Shown one piece after another: positions 49,659 to 60,660 of a DNA stretch of 64,000 nt (the first letter of the stretch is position 1; each line of letters begins with the position of its first letter). The stretch is from Prorocentrum cordatum (Eukaryota; Sar; Dinophyceae; Prorocentrales; Prorocentraceae). The position numbers and the translations under genes are program-made. The stretch spans positions 1 through 64,000 of the forward strand of contig CAUYUJ010015700.1 in NCBI GenBank assembly GCA_963575745.1, written 5' to 3'. The notes beneath the pieces were generated by a model. That model was not told the origin of the DNA. It did no database searches and saw only the letters and a list, made by a program, of their open reading frames with translations.

Positions 49659-52600
49659 ATGGCACCCCATGCTACGCCAAGCTGCCGCCGCACTTCCATG
49701 CAACGGGTTGTCCGGGGCCCGTGCGCCGCCGCCTTCGAGGACGCAGTCAGCTCCTCCGCGGTGACCGCGACCCCCCAGCAGCCTCTGTTTCACCCTACCA
49801 CCTCACGCCGACGACGACTGCGTCTTCAGCGAGGGGCTCATCACGACGCCGGCGCTGCCCGACCAGCCGAGGACCTCCAGGACGGTGCGCGGCCGCCGCC
49901 CCGCTCGCTGGCCGCCCCGAGGCCCGCCCCTCCGGCGGGCCCGCCAGACTTACGGCACCTCGGGACGACAAAGGCCACCTGTCCGCCTCCGCCTGCCCAT
50001 CTGCCTGGACCACGAGACGAACCCCACCACGACGGGGTCTGCCAGGAGATTCGTCACGACCTTCAGTGCCTCAGCGCTGAGGTTCGCGCACTCCGCGAGG
50101 ACCTTCAACACCTACGCGAACACTTACCAGCCCTTCGCGCCCCACAGCCCGAACAACCGGTTCGCGCACCCCGCCGCGCCGTTACGACGGTCAGCCGGGT
50201 GTCCGTGCACGTCCTTTTCGGCACCATCGCGGGCATCACGGGCACGCTCTGCGCGATCACCGCCACGATCTACGCAGCCTTCCGGGGCGTCTTCAGCTAC
50301 ATGGGCACGGTGGGCCTTGCCCGCCCCAAAAGGGCCGTGTACGCCGTGCAGGGCGGCATAGAGCACCTCCACGGGTTCTTCAACAAGACCGCCGTGTGCA
50401 TGAGTAATACCGTCAGGACCTTCAACACGGTCTGCGGCTCCGCGGGCACGGCGGGTCTTGCCCTCCCCAAAAGGGCCATCGACCTCATGGACACGCTCTG
50501 CCGCCTCATCGGCAACGCCTGGGACTCCCTGGGCACGGTGGGACTCGCCCGCCCAAAACGGGCCGTCGACGGCGGCCACGCCTTCGACTCCATAGGCACG
50601 GCGGGTCTGGCCCGCCCCAAACGGGCCACGGTCGGCATCGTCCTGCTCGTCCTCACAGCGACCTCAGCACCGACGCCTGCACTGACGGCCGCATCGACGT
50701 CAGCCTCACCGAGCCCTCAGCCACTCACTGTCCTGACGCCTCGCCCAGGGCCGCTGGCGCGGGTGCCGTCTTCAGGCGCACCCTACGCCATTGGGGCCGT
50801 CATGCCATGCCATGCCACGTCCGCCTCGTCGACACCATCGTCAGTGCCACTGCCTGCATTGACGTCAACATCGACGCCAGCGTCCCGGGACACCAGGACG
50901 CCCGCACCCGTGCCTGCATCCACCGAACGGCAGCGCTACCCTCTGACAGTCGATCATACTGCTCATGTGCCCCACCCCCAAGCGACTGACTTTAGTCCCG
51001 CTGCAGGGTGCCACCGAGTGCCGCCACCCACTATTTATCCCACCCCGCCGACGACCCTGGGCGTCTCTAGGCCAGCACCGCCGACCACCGCATCGATTGA
51101 GGCGCCCACGTCCACATCAACGTCAGCACCGACGGCCGCATCGAGGCCAGCCTCGATGAGTCCTCAGCCAGTCACTGCTCTGACGCCTCGTCCAGGGCCG
51201 CGGGCGGGAGTGCAGCCTTCAGGCGCACTCTCCGCTAGTGGGGCCGCCATGTCATGTCATGCCACGTCCGCCTCGTCGCCCGCATCGTCTGTGTCACTAT
51301 CTGTGCCGACGACTACATCGACGCCACCACGGACGGCAGCTGGGACGTCCGCATCGGCAGCGACAGCTTTCGGGCGACCGCCTTCGACGTCAGCAGTGGC
51401 AGACTCGCCGGCGGCGGCACCAACGTTGGCACCCACGTCGGCATCTACGGCAGCACCCCAAACGGCCTCCACAGCGGTATCCACGACAGCACCCATGACT
51501 GCATCCACGGCGGCATACACGGCCGTGGCTCCCGCGCTCACGTCCGCACCGACGCCAGCATTGACGACAGGGTCGGCCTCAGTATCGTCGGCACCGACGG
51601 CGGCATCGACGACGAGATCGACGCCATCAGGCACACCCACGGCTATTGGGGCCGCCATGCCACGCCGTATCATGTCCGCCACGTCGACACCTACGCCTGC
51701 GCCACGGCCCGCATCGACCCCAACAGCGACGTCAGCACCGACGACCGCATCGACGCCTGCCTCGACGAGCCCTCAGCCATTCACTGTCCTGACGCCTCGC
51801 CCAGGGCCGCTGGCGCGGGTGCCGTCTTCAGGCGCACCCTACGCTAGTGGGACCGCCATGTCATGTCATGACACGTCTGCCTCGTCGATTTCATCGTCTG
51901 CGGCACTGTCTGCATCGACGACAACATCGACGACAGCACGGACGGCAGCTGTGACGGCCGCATCGGCAGTGCCAGTTTTCGGGCGGCCGCCCACGGCGGC
52001 AGCCATGTCAGACTCGCCGGCGGCATCATCGTCTACGTTAGCACCTACGCCCACGACTACGGCGCCACCAACACCAGACCCGCACGCAGCTCCGACACCA
52101 GCGACAGCGCCGGCCCCGAGTGCAGCCGAGGCGTCAGCACCAATGACAGCAGCTCCGACGCCAGCATCGGCAGTGTCAGCATCCACGCCTGCCCCCTGGA
52201 CGGCGACGTCAGAGCCGAAGGCAGCACCGACGTCCCTGTCGACGCCCGCACCGACGCCAGCACTGACGACAGCTCTGACACCAGCACCTCCAGCGCCAGC
52301 GGCCGCCCCCACCACGCCGGCACCAAAGCCAGAGTCACAGGCAGCAGCGACGTCAGACCCGACACCCACCCCGACGTCAACAGTGAGGCCAGCACCGACG
52401 ACAGCTCCGACGCCAGCACCGCCAGCGTCACCACCCACGCCCGCGCCTACGCCGGTACCCACGCCAGAGTTGCAGCCAGCATCTACGCCAACTCCGCCGT
52501 CTGCATCGACGCTCGCATCCATGGCAGCATCGTCCATAGCTTCGACACCAGCACTGCCAGCGGCAGCACCCACGCCCACGCCTACGCGGGCACCAACGTT

Positions 52601-54026
52601 GACACCAGCACCAACGCCGGCACCGAGCGCAGCCGAGACGTCATCGCCGACGACAACTCTCACGCCAACCCTGCCAGATTCAGCACGCCCTGAGTCGTCC
52701 GCGGCGGCACCAAAGGTGGCACCCACGTCGGCCTACACGGCAGCGTTCGTGGAGCGTGTGTGGTTGGAGGTCATCGAGTGGTACAACGTGGTGTCACCGT
52801 CCACGTGGGCCACCCTGTGCGCCACGTACGTCATGTACTACTTCTTCATCGGCTTCCGCGACGAGTGGCGGCGACGGAGCGCAGCTACAGCGCGGCGGCG
52901 ACGCCGACAGCGCGGCGGCGACGTCGACCGCAGACGCCCTCTAGGCCACCAGACGGCCGCCCAGGGCCGCCCTGGCATCAGCCCCCACACTGCCTCGAGC
53001 CTCGAGCCGACCCCCCTGCCAAAACCTGGTAGCACGCCAGCGGGGGCGGCTTCGGCCCCCCCGCATGGCACCACGCCTGCCATTCCTGTCATCGGCCCCC
53101 ACACTGCCTCAAGCCTCGAGTCGACCCCCCCGCCAAAACCTGGTAGCACGCCAGCGGGGGCGGCTTCAGCCCCCCCGCATGGCACCACGCCTGCCATTCC
53201 TGTCATCGGTCCCCACGCTGCCTCGAGCCCTGGGGTGACCTCCCCGCCGCAACCTGGTAGCACGGCAGCGGGGCCAGCCTCGGCCGTCTCGCATGCTCAC
53301 ACGCCTGCCCTGGGTCCTGGCTCCCTCGCAACCTCGCGTGTTAGCGCCAGCACTGCCAGCACTAGCACTGTGACTGTACGGGAGCACTTCGAGCGCTTCC
53401 TCGGACCGCAACCAGCCACCATCGGTCACCTCCGAGCCGTAAACTGCCGTTTGGCCGCTTGGATCCCACCACGGCTCCACGCGGGCACAGCGGTCATCGT
53501 CCAGGGTCAAGTCCACAACCCCATCAACGGCCTCCGAGGTATCGTACGGGGGCAGTCCAGCGAGCACCCCGGCCACTGGACCGTCACGCTGTCGTCTGGG
53601 GACACCGCCCACCTGAGCTGCTCCAGTCTGACCGTCCCTGCACCTGCGCTCCGCGCCGAGATGCCGTCCCCCAGTACGGGCGCACAGACCAAGGCCCAAA
53701 CTCAGGGACCCCAGCCCGGCCCAGCAGTGGACCCACGCCACCGTACCTCAGCAGCACAGCGCCCTGACGTCACGGCAGCAGTACCCTGCAGGCCACCTGC
53801 GCTGACCGTCCCACCAGGCAGCCGCGCCCAGACTGAACGCACAGCTGACTGTGAAGTCGGACTCCGAGACTCACGCGACGACGGCGCCGACGACCACTAC
53901 CTCCACCACGACTCTGGCCCGCAGTTCGGACATGCTCCTAACCTGCGTGGACGCGGCCCTCGGCCTCCCGCACGGCCGCACAGCAGGCCTCATCCACCGC
54001 GCCACTCTCAAGCGTCTGCGCACTGA
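49659..54026 (+). CDS. giant repeat-rich, probably membrane-associated protein (1455 aa)
   Basis: The ATG at 49,659 is in a GCCATGG context and the frame is open for 4.4 kb. In order: an R/P-rich start; a coiled coil near residues 130-160 (EIRHDLQCLSAEVRALREDL); hydrophobic segments (VSVHVLFGTIAGITGTLCAI) with four copies of a GLARPKRA motif (50,302-50,640); a 650-residue A/T/P/S-rich region with a roughly 40-aa module (LTVLTPRPGPLARVPSSGAP) appearing three times; a second hydrophobic stretch (STWATLCATYVMYYFFIGF) followed by an Arg run; three 38-aa repeats (52,982-53,323); and a compact domain with IVQGQVHNPINGLRGIVRGQ then WTVTLSSGDTAHLSCSSLTV. I recognise no family. The complementary strand is also partly open because of GC and Ala/Thr codon bias, so translation needs proof. 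Confidence 0.5.
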   Translation: MAPHATPSCRRTSMQRVVRGPCAAAFEDAVSSSAVTATPQQPLFHPTTSRRRRLRLQRGAHHDAGAARPAEDLQDGARPPPRSLAAPRPAPPAGPPDLRHLGTTKATCPPPPAHLPGPRDEPHHDGVCQEIRHDLQCLSAEVRALREDLQHLREHLPALRAPQPEQPVRAPRRAVTTVSRVSVHVLFGTIAGITGTLCAITATIYAAFRGVFSYMGTVGLARPKRAVYAVQGGIEHLHGFFNKTAVCMSNTVRTFNTVCGSAGTAGLALPKRAIDLMDTLCRLIGNAWDSLGTVGLARPKRAVDGGHAFDSIGTAGLARPKRATVGIVLLVLTATSAPTPALTAASTSASPSPQPLTVLTPRPGPLARVPSSGAPYAIGAVMPCHATSASSTPSSVPLPALTSTSTPASRDTRTPAPVPASTERQRYPLTVDHTAHVPHPQATDFSPAAGCHRVPPPTIYPTPPTTLGVSRPAPPTTASIEAPTSTSTSAPTAASRPASMSPQPVTALTPRPGPRAGVQPSGALSASGAAMSCHATSASSPASSVSLSVPTTTSTPPRTAAGTSASAATAFGRPPSTSAVADSPAAAPTLAPTSASTAAPQTASTAVSTTAPMTASTAAYTAVAPALTSAPTPALTTGSASVSSAPTAASTTRSTPSGTPTAIGAAMPRRIMSATSTPTPAPRPASTPTATSAPTTASTPASTSPQPFTVLTPRPGPLARVPSSGAPYASGTAMSCHDTSASSISSSAALSASTTTSTTARTAAVTAASAVPVFGRPPTAAAMSDSPAASSSTLAPTPTTTAPPTPDPHAAPTPATAPAPSAAEASAPMTAAPTPASAVSASTPAPWTATSEPKAAPTSLSTPAPTPALTTALTPAPPAPAAAPTTPAPKPESQAAATSDPTPTPTSTVRPAPTTAPTPAPPASPPTPAPTPVPTPELQPASTPTPPSASTLASMAASSIASTPALPAAAPTPTPTRAPTLTPAPTPAPSAAETSSPTTTLTPTLPDSARPESSAAAPKVAPTSAYTAAFVERVWLEVIEWYNVVSPSTWATLCATYVMYYFFIGFRDEWRRRSAATARRRRRQRGGDVDRRRPLGHQTAAQGRPGISPHTASSLEPTPLPKPGSTPAGAASAPPHGTTPAIPVIGPHTASSLESTPPPKPGSTPAGAASAPPHGTTPAIPVIGPHAASSPGVTSPPQPGSTAAGPASAVSHAHTPALGPGSLATSRVSASTASTSTVTVREHFERFLGPQPATIGHLRAVNCRLAAWIPPRLHAGTAVIVQGQVHNPINGLRGIVRGQSSEHPGHWTVTLSSGDTAHLSCSSLTVPAPALRAEMPSPSTGAQTKAQTQGPQPGPAVDPRHRTSAAQRPDVTAAVPCRPPALTVPPGSRAQTERTADCEVGLRDSRDDGADDHYLHHDSGPQFGHAPNLRGRGPRPPARPHSRPHPPRHSQASAH
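52982..53323 (+). repeat. three 114-bp in-frame repeats inside the giant ORF
   Basis: Units start at 52,982, 53,096 and 53,210, giving exactly 114-base (38-codon) spacing. Each encodes PHTASSLEPTPLPKPGSTPA then GAASAPPHGTTPAIPVIG, with the third copy diverged. Confidence 0.92.
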
Positions 54027-54310
54027 TACTGATTTCCTTCTTCAGTTTCTTACGTGGTCCGACGCTTTTGAAGAACGCTGGGGCTTCTCATTCACTTTGC
54101 CCTCATCCTGACCAGCGTGGTACGGCCTCGCCCTCGCCGCATGTGCGCGCCCTGCCTTGCTCGCCCGGGCGCTGTTCCCTGGTGCGCCGTGCCTGCTGGC
54201 GGGGGTGGCGGCTTCAGCCCCGCCCCACGCACCCGAGCCATCACGCCATGTCATGTCCGCCATGTCGTAGCGGGTGCATCCGCGGCGAGGGCCTCATCTG
54301 CACCCTTGCA
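54027..54310. other. 3' flank of the giant ORF
   Basis: Contains CACGCCATGTCATGTCCGCC, an echo of the CATGTCATGTCATGCCACGT element repeated inside the ORF at about 51,247 and 51,857. No separate gene is supported. Confidence 0.4.
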
Positions 54311-54590
54311 CTGTCTCTGCCTGTGCGCATGCTGGGCCATTCGGCTCCCAGCATGTGCACCTTTTCCTCAGCGCGTCTGGCGCCCCTCTGCCGTCCGCCG
54401 CCTGGCCGCGGACTCTGTCACTTTCGAGGTCCGCCAATGGGGGCTAAAGGTTAGCTGGCAGCGGCTGGTGCCGCTGTGCTGTCGGCTAGCTTTTGCCGCT
54501 CCTGTTGGGGTTCTCGGCCTGTGCGCACTGTGCTGGGCCATACGGCTCCCAGCTGGTGCACCTTTTCTCTTTTCGCCAGCCCGTGCGCCC
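54310..54590. repeat. direct repeat pair of about 80 bp
   Basis: CTGTGCGCATGCTGGGCCAT with TCGGCTCCCAGCATGTGCAC (about 54,318-54,362) is repeated as CTGTGCGCACTGTGCTGGGC with TACGGCTCCCAGCTGGTGCA about 195 bases downstream. Confidence 0.75.
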
Positions 54591-54930
54591 GCGAGGCACC
54601 GCGTCCACGGGGCCTGGGCGCGGGGGCGGGGGGTGCCCCGTCTCTGCGCGCCGCGCAGCGGCCAAGCGCCCAACCGGCGGTCCGCCAAGCCGCCTTAGCC
54701 ACGTTCTTCACGTCGCCACTCGCGTTGGGGCCTTCTTCTTCACGCGGTCTGACAGGTGAGATCTTCATGGTCTGTCCGCCGTCTTTTGCTTCAGACGCAC
54801 TGCGCTGGGGGAGGGGGCCTGTCGCCCGCCCTCGCATCTTAAGGCTGCACCGCCGCTAACAGTGTTTTTCGGGTTGTCGCACCGCAGTGCGCCCCGAGGA
54901 CGGACCTTGGTCCGCCTACTTGTCCGGTCT
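54591..54930. other. no supported gene
   Basis: GC-rich unique sequence between the direct repeats and the CT tract. Only overlapping short frames. Confidence 0.4.
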
Positions 54931-54939
54931 CGCTCTCCC

Positions 54940-55777
<838 letters not shown>

Positions 55778-55778
55778 A

Positions 55779-56629
55779 CGGGCTCGTGAGATCAGCCAGG
55801 GTGGCTCCCCCTTGGGGCTCCCAAATGATGCCCCTGGCAGCGTTTCGTGACCATGAGGCTCTCAAGAGATACATGTTGGGGGCGCCAAACGGCAATTCTA
55901 GCTGAGACTTCCCACCAAAATCGGCGCGAACGGGCTCGTGAGATCAGCCAGGGTGGCTCCCCCTTGGGGCTCCCAAATGATGCCCCTGGCAGCGTTTTGC
56001 GACCATGAGGCTCTCAAGAGATACATGTTGGGGGCGCCCAACGGCAATTCTAGCTGAGACGTCCCACCAAAATCGGCGCGAACGGGCTCGTGAGATCAGC
56101 CAGGGAGGCTCCCCCTTGGGGCTCCCAAATGATGCCCCTGTCAGCGTTTTGTGACCATGAGGCTCTCAAGAGATACATGTTGGGGGCGCCAAACTGCAAT
56201 TCTAGCTGAGACGTCCCACCAAAATCGGCGCGAACGGGCTCGTGAGATCAGCCAGGGTGGCTCCCCCTTGGGGCTCCCAAGTGATGCCCCCTGGCAGCGT
56301 TTTGTGACCATGAGGCTCTCAAGAGATACATGTTGGGGGCGCCAAACGGCAATTCTAGCTGAGACGTCCCCCCAAAATCGGCGCGAACGGGCTCGTGAGA
56401 TCAGCCAGGGTGGCTCCCCCTTGGGGCTCCCAATTGATGCCCCTGGCAGCGTTTTGTGACCATGAGGCTCTTCAAGAGAACTACATTTGGGGGCGCCCAA
56501 CGGCATTCTAGCTGAGACTTCCCAACCAAAAATCGGCGCGTAACGGGCTTTCCGTGAGATCCCAGGGGGGGGTATGCTCCCCTTGGGGCTCCCAAATGAT
56601 GCCCCTGGCAGCGTTTTGTGATCATGAGA
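55779..56629. repeat. 152-bp tandem repeat, about 5.6 copies
   Basis: Units start at 55,779, 55,931, 56,083, 56,235, 56,388 and 56,544 (CGGGCTCGTGAGATCAGCCA). They include GGTGGCTCCCCCTTGGGGCT, GCAGCGTTTTGTGACCATGA and AAGAGATACATGTTGGGGGC. Copies 1-5 are near-identical; copy 6 is degenerate, with small insertions. Confidence 0.97.
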
Positions 56630-56649
56630 GAGTGCGAGTGTGAGCTAAA

Positions 56650-56745
56650 CTTATCCTATCTTATCTTGAAATCTTTTCTTATCATATCTTGTGTTATCTT
56701 ATCTTATCTTATCTTGTAGTATCTTATATTGTCTTGTCTTATCTG
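56650..56745. repeat. TTATC pentamer run
   Basis: (TTATC)n with TTGTC and TTGAAATC interruptions. Confidence 0.9.
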
Positions 56746-57116
56746 GTGATTATCATTGGGAGGAGGGAGGCGCGAGCGGGAGGAAGGAGGAAGGAGGAGC
56801 AGTGGGAGGCGTCAGAGTAATAACAAGAACCCCAATCCTTAGGATATGGGGAAAAAGAAACTGCAGAATGTTGTCTTGTTCCCTGCGATCGTACTCACGA
56901 GCCGCAACCTTCCGAAACAGAAGGTTCAGGCGGGCAACGAAAGGTTCCCGCCTGCGTAATCACCCAAAGCCAGCCATCTATAAACAAAAAAACGACCCAG
57001 CAGCACCCCATTGACAACGATCACACGGGCACTCGACAGCCGTGCACCAATACGGGCCGGCGGAATGAGCGAAGCGATTAAATACATGTTTCCCTGTTAT
57101 CTATTACTTATTGTCT
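56746..57116. other. unique sequence, no clear gene
   Basis: A plus-strand frame (56,691-57,014) contains LRIWGKRNCRMLSCSLRSYS, but nothing recognisable. A purine-rich block lies at about 56,759-56,815. Confidence 0.4.
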
Positions 57117-57136
57117 TCTCCCTCTCTCTCTCTCTT

Positions 57137-57171
<35 letters not shown>

Positions 57172-57172
57172 T
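57117..57172. repeat. short CT tract
   Basis: (CT)n immediately before the assembly gap. Confidence 0.9.
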
Positions 57173-57207
57173 CCACGCCCTCCCGATGCCGGGTCGGTCG
57201 TGTCCTC

Positions 57208-57307
57208 NNNNNNNNNNNNNNNNNNNNNNNNNNNNNNNNNNNNNNNNNNNNNNNNNNNNNNNNNNNNNNNNNNNNNNNNNNNNNNNNNNNNNNNNNNNNN
57301 NNNNNNN
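57208..57307. other. assembly gap (100 N)
   Basis: Exactly 100 N, the conventional length for a gap of unknown size. Sequence left and right of it need not be adjacent in the genome. Confidence 0.99.
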
Positions 57308-57327
57308 TCATCCTCCTCATCATCATA

Positions 57328-57415
<88 letters not shown>

Positions 57416-57667
57416 ATCATCACCACCACCATCATCATCATCATCATCATCAGAAGCATCATCATCATCATCGCCATCATCATCATCAGCATCATCTCAC
57501 TTCAGCATCATCAGCATCACCTCATCATCATCAAACTCATCATCAACTCATCAGCAATCGTCAAGCATCACACATCATCGTCATTGTCATCGTCATCGTC
57601 ATCATCATCATCATCATCACATCATCAGCATCATCATCATCAACGTCATCATCAGCATCAGCATCAG

Positions 57668-57705
<38 letters not shown>

Positions 57706-57707
57706 CA

Positions 57708-57756
<49 letters not shown>

Positions 57757-57798
57757 CTCATCATCACTCATCATCATCATCATCATCATCAGCATCAG

Positions 57799-57869
<71 letters not shown>

Positions 57870-57887
57870 ATCATCAATCATCATCAC

Positions 57888-57976
<89 letters not shown>

Positions 57977-58017
57977 CCAACCACCACCATCATCATCATC
58001 ATCATCATCATCATCGT

Positions 58018-58048
<31 letters not shown>

Positions 58049-58137
58049 AGCAGCATCAGCAGCATCATCAGCATCAGCATCATCATCATCATCGTCATCA
58101 TCATCGTCGTCATCATCATCATCATCATCATAATCAG

Positions 58138-58184
<47 letters not shown>

Positions 58185-58190
58185 CCGCCA
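57308..58190. repeat. (CAT)n trinucleotide tract
   Basis: About 880 bases of CAT repeats with CAG, CGT, CAC and CAA interruptions. Frames encode only poly-S, poly-H or poly-I (plus) and poly-D or poly-M (minus); not genes. Confidence 0.98.
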
Positions 58191-58440
58191 TCGGCTTCGG
58201 CACAAGCCTCACACGTTTCGTGGCCCCATAGGGAGCTCCACCAAAAGCCCCAGAGGAAGGATTCGCGTGGCGGCCCCGCAAAATTTCGGCACACCCCTCA
58301 ACACGGTTCGTGGCCCCAAAGGGGCTCCACCGAAGGCCCCAATGGCAGGGTTCGCATGGCTGCCCTCACCCATTTCGGCACACCCCTCGGTTTCCTGGGT
58401 CGCCCCGGCCCTTTCCGCCCCATTTCGCATGGCGACCCCG
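58191..58440. repeat. two to three units of the TTCGTGGCCCC repeat family
   Basis: Units with CGTTTCGTGGCCCCATAGGG, GCTCCACCGAAGGCCCCAAT and TTCGGCACACCCCTC, related to the long array at 59.3-60.7 kb. Confidence 0.85.
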
Positions 58441-58449
58441 CCCCGTGTA

Positions 58450-58720
58450 GTTTTCCTGGGTTTCCTCAGTTTCGGGTTCTCCTCGGTTTGGGTTTTTCAT
58501 CGGTTTGGATTTTTCCTCGGTTTGTTTTCCTCGGTGTGGGCTTTTCCTCGGTTTGGGTTGTTCCTCTATTTGGGTTTTCCCTTGGTGTGGGTGTCTCCTC
58601 TGCTTATTGTCCTGTATTTTCCTCAGTTGTTTTTTTTCCTCGGCTTGGGTTTTTCCTCGATTAGGGTTCTGTTCAGTTTGGGTTGTTCCTCGGATTGTCT
58701 TCGGCTTCCTCGGTTCGGAA
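58450..58720. repeat. CCTCGGTTTGGGTTTTT minisatellite
   Basis: About 12-15 degenerate units of TTCCTCGGTTTGGGTTTTTC. This is the inverse orientation of the block at 47,020-47,290. Confidence 0.9.
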
Positions 58721-58930
58721 AGAGTCCTCCCGGCCAGAGAGGGTGAGGGAGGAGGAAGAGAGGACGAGGAGAGAAAGGAGGAGGAGGAGCATAATCCATG
58801 AAAACCCCAAGACGCATCAACGGTATAGCAATCAACGCCCCCTCCAAGTTCCATCTTCATGGGCCCCATACAAGGATTCATTTCCGCTGAAGGAAATGCC
58901 CCGTTGGAAAACAACCGTTCGAAAATCATG
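58721..58930. other. no supported gene
   Basis: A purine-rich GAGGAGGAAGAG block and unique sequence. Nothing recognised. Confidence 0.4.
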
Positions 58931-58934
58931 AGCT

Positions 58935-59125
58935 GTGCCAGAACGCCATATCTGGGACACCAGAGCCGCGAATCACCGTTTCTATTGCGTCTTGACGATC
59001 CTGAACCGCGCCACAGCATCATTCCTGAGACTTCAACACCGCGAATCACCGGACTACTGCGCGTCAGCAGTCCGACATCGTGCCAGAACATCATTTCTGG
59101 GTCGGTAGCCACGCGAATCTTTGAA
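58935..59125. repeat. three imperfect repeats spaced about 77 bp
   Basis: Each has (T)GCCAGAACRYCATWTCTGGG or a variant, followed by CCGCGAATCACCG, at about 58,938, 59,013 and 59,090. A small hairpin, GGACTACTG...CAGCAGTCC, sits at about 59,053-59,075. Confidence 0.7.
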
Positions 59126-59129
59126 CGTG

Positions 59130-59330
59130 CTGTAAACGTTTGAAACGAATGCGCGCGGCGCCCAAACAAAAACCTCAGTTAAAGCGGAAGCGCCCTCCAT
59201 CCGCGAAAAGCATATACTGCTCCCTACCACCCTGTGGTGTTGGGTTTTCCTTTTGAATAAACACCGCCCCGCGTCTCCTTTTTCATTTCCTCATCCTTCT
59301 CCTCCCCATCCCTCCTCCCATCTTTGTCGC
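59130..59330. other. spacer before the 78-bp array
   Basis: Unique sequence, then a TCC/CCT-rich segment. No gene seen. Confidence 0.4.
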
Positions 59331-59336
59331 TGCCCT

Positions 59337-60660
59337 CCGCATGCCAACCAGTTCAGCACACCTCCCACACGCTTCGCGACCCCCACAGGGAACCCAACCC
59401 ACGGCCCCGGCGGCAAAGTCCACATGCGTCTCCCGCACCTGATACTCTTCGTGACTCAAAAGGAACTCCGACGAAGGCCCGAATGGCAAGGTCCACATGG
59501 GCCCCCCCCCCCACCCACCCACTACAGCGACTCGTTGCCCATAGTGACCTCCGCCGAAGGCCCCAACGGCAAAGTCCACACGTTTCCCAATCCACCTTGT
59601 ACATCGGCTCGTGGTCCTTAGGGAACTCCACCGACGGCCCCAATGGCAAAACCCACATGCGACCCCCACCCAATACAGCGGCTCGTGGCCCAGAAATAAC
59701 GCCACCGGCGGACCCACTAGCAGAATCCACATGCGTCTCCCCTACAATTACAACGTTTCGTGGCCCATGGGGAGAGCTGACGAATGTCCCAAAGGCAGAG
59801 TCCACACGCGTCTCCCGTACCCCATACAGCGCCTCGTGGCCCATAGGGGGCCTCAACGAAAGCCCCAACTGCAAGGTCCACATGCGGTTTCCCCACCCAG
59901 CACGGCGACTCTTGGCCCATAGGGAACCCCACCGACGGCCCCAACGGCAAGATCCACATGTGATTCCCCTGCCAGCACAGCGCGTCGTGGCCCACGTGGA
60001 GTTCCACCGAAACCCCGGCGGCAAAGTCCAAACTCGTGTCCCCCACCAATATAACGCGCAACGCGTCGTGGCCAATAAAGAACCTCGCCGACAGCTCCAG
60101 TGGCAAGGTCCACATGCGCCCCCCCCCCCCCCCCTCCCAGCATAACGCTTCGTCGCCAATAGGGAACGCCACTGAAGGCCCCACTGGCCAGGTTCACACG
60201 CGTCCCGCCCCACCCAATTCAACGCTTCGTAGCCCCATGCGAAGCTCCGCCGACGGCCCCAAATGGGAGGGTCCACGCGCGCGCCCCACACCCTTCACAC
60301 GTTTCGCGCCCACACAAGTAGCTCCACCGAAATACCCAAGAAAAGGGCCCCCACATGCTTTCTCCGACACATTTGGCGCACCCCACACACGATTCGCGCC
60401 CTCGTGGACAGCTTCACGAAAGGCCCATTACCAGCGTCCACATAAATGCCCCTGCACAACGCCCCGCACAACGCCAGCACGCCCCTCGCGGGCTTCGCGG
60501 CCCCACCAGGAGACCCGGGCAGATTCCCGGGCGCATCGCGGCGCCATCGAGCGCCCCACCGAAGGCCGGCACAATTCGCGCGCGCCCCACGCCACCACAA
60601 TTACGGCACACCCCTCACGCGCTTCGCGAGCCCGCGAGGAGCCCCACCGACGACAGCGGA
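59337..60660. repeat. about 78-bp diverged tandem array (about 16 copies)
   Basis: The core GCGCTTCGTGGCCCATAGGG with ACTCCACCGACGGCCCCAAC and GGCAAGGTCCACATGCG recurs near 59,366, 59,447, 59,530, 59,606, 59,682, 59,758, 59,833, 59,910, 59,987, 60,065, 60,147 and 60,224. Looser, longer units follow to 60,660. Some variation is shared with the two units at 58.2-58.4 kb. Long frames on both strands are by-products. Confidence 0.92.

Noticed and set aside
57011-58231. 406-aa ORF across the N gap
   Set aside because: It crosses unknown sequence and is otherwise poly-S/H/I from CAT repeats.
59353-60291. 312-aa minus-strand ORF with repeated W/G pattern
   Set aside because: It follows the 78-bp tandem repeat; the apparent protein repeats mirror the DNA repeat and the plus strand is equally open.
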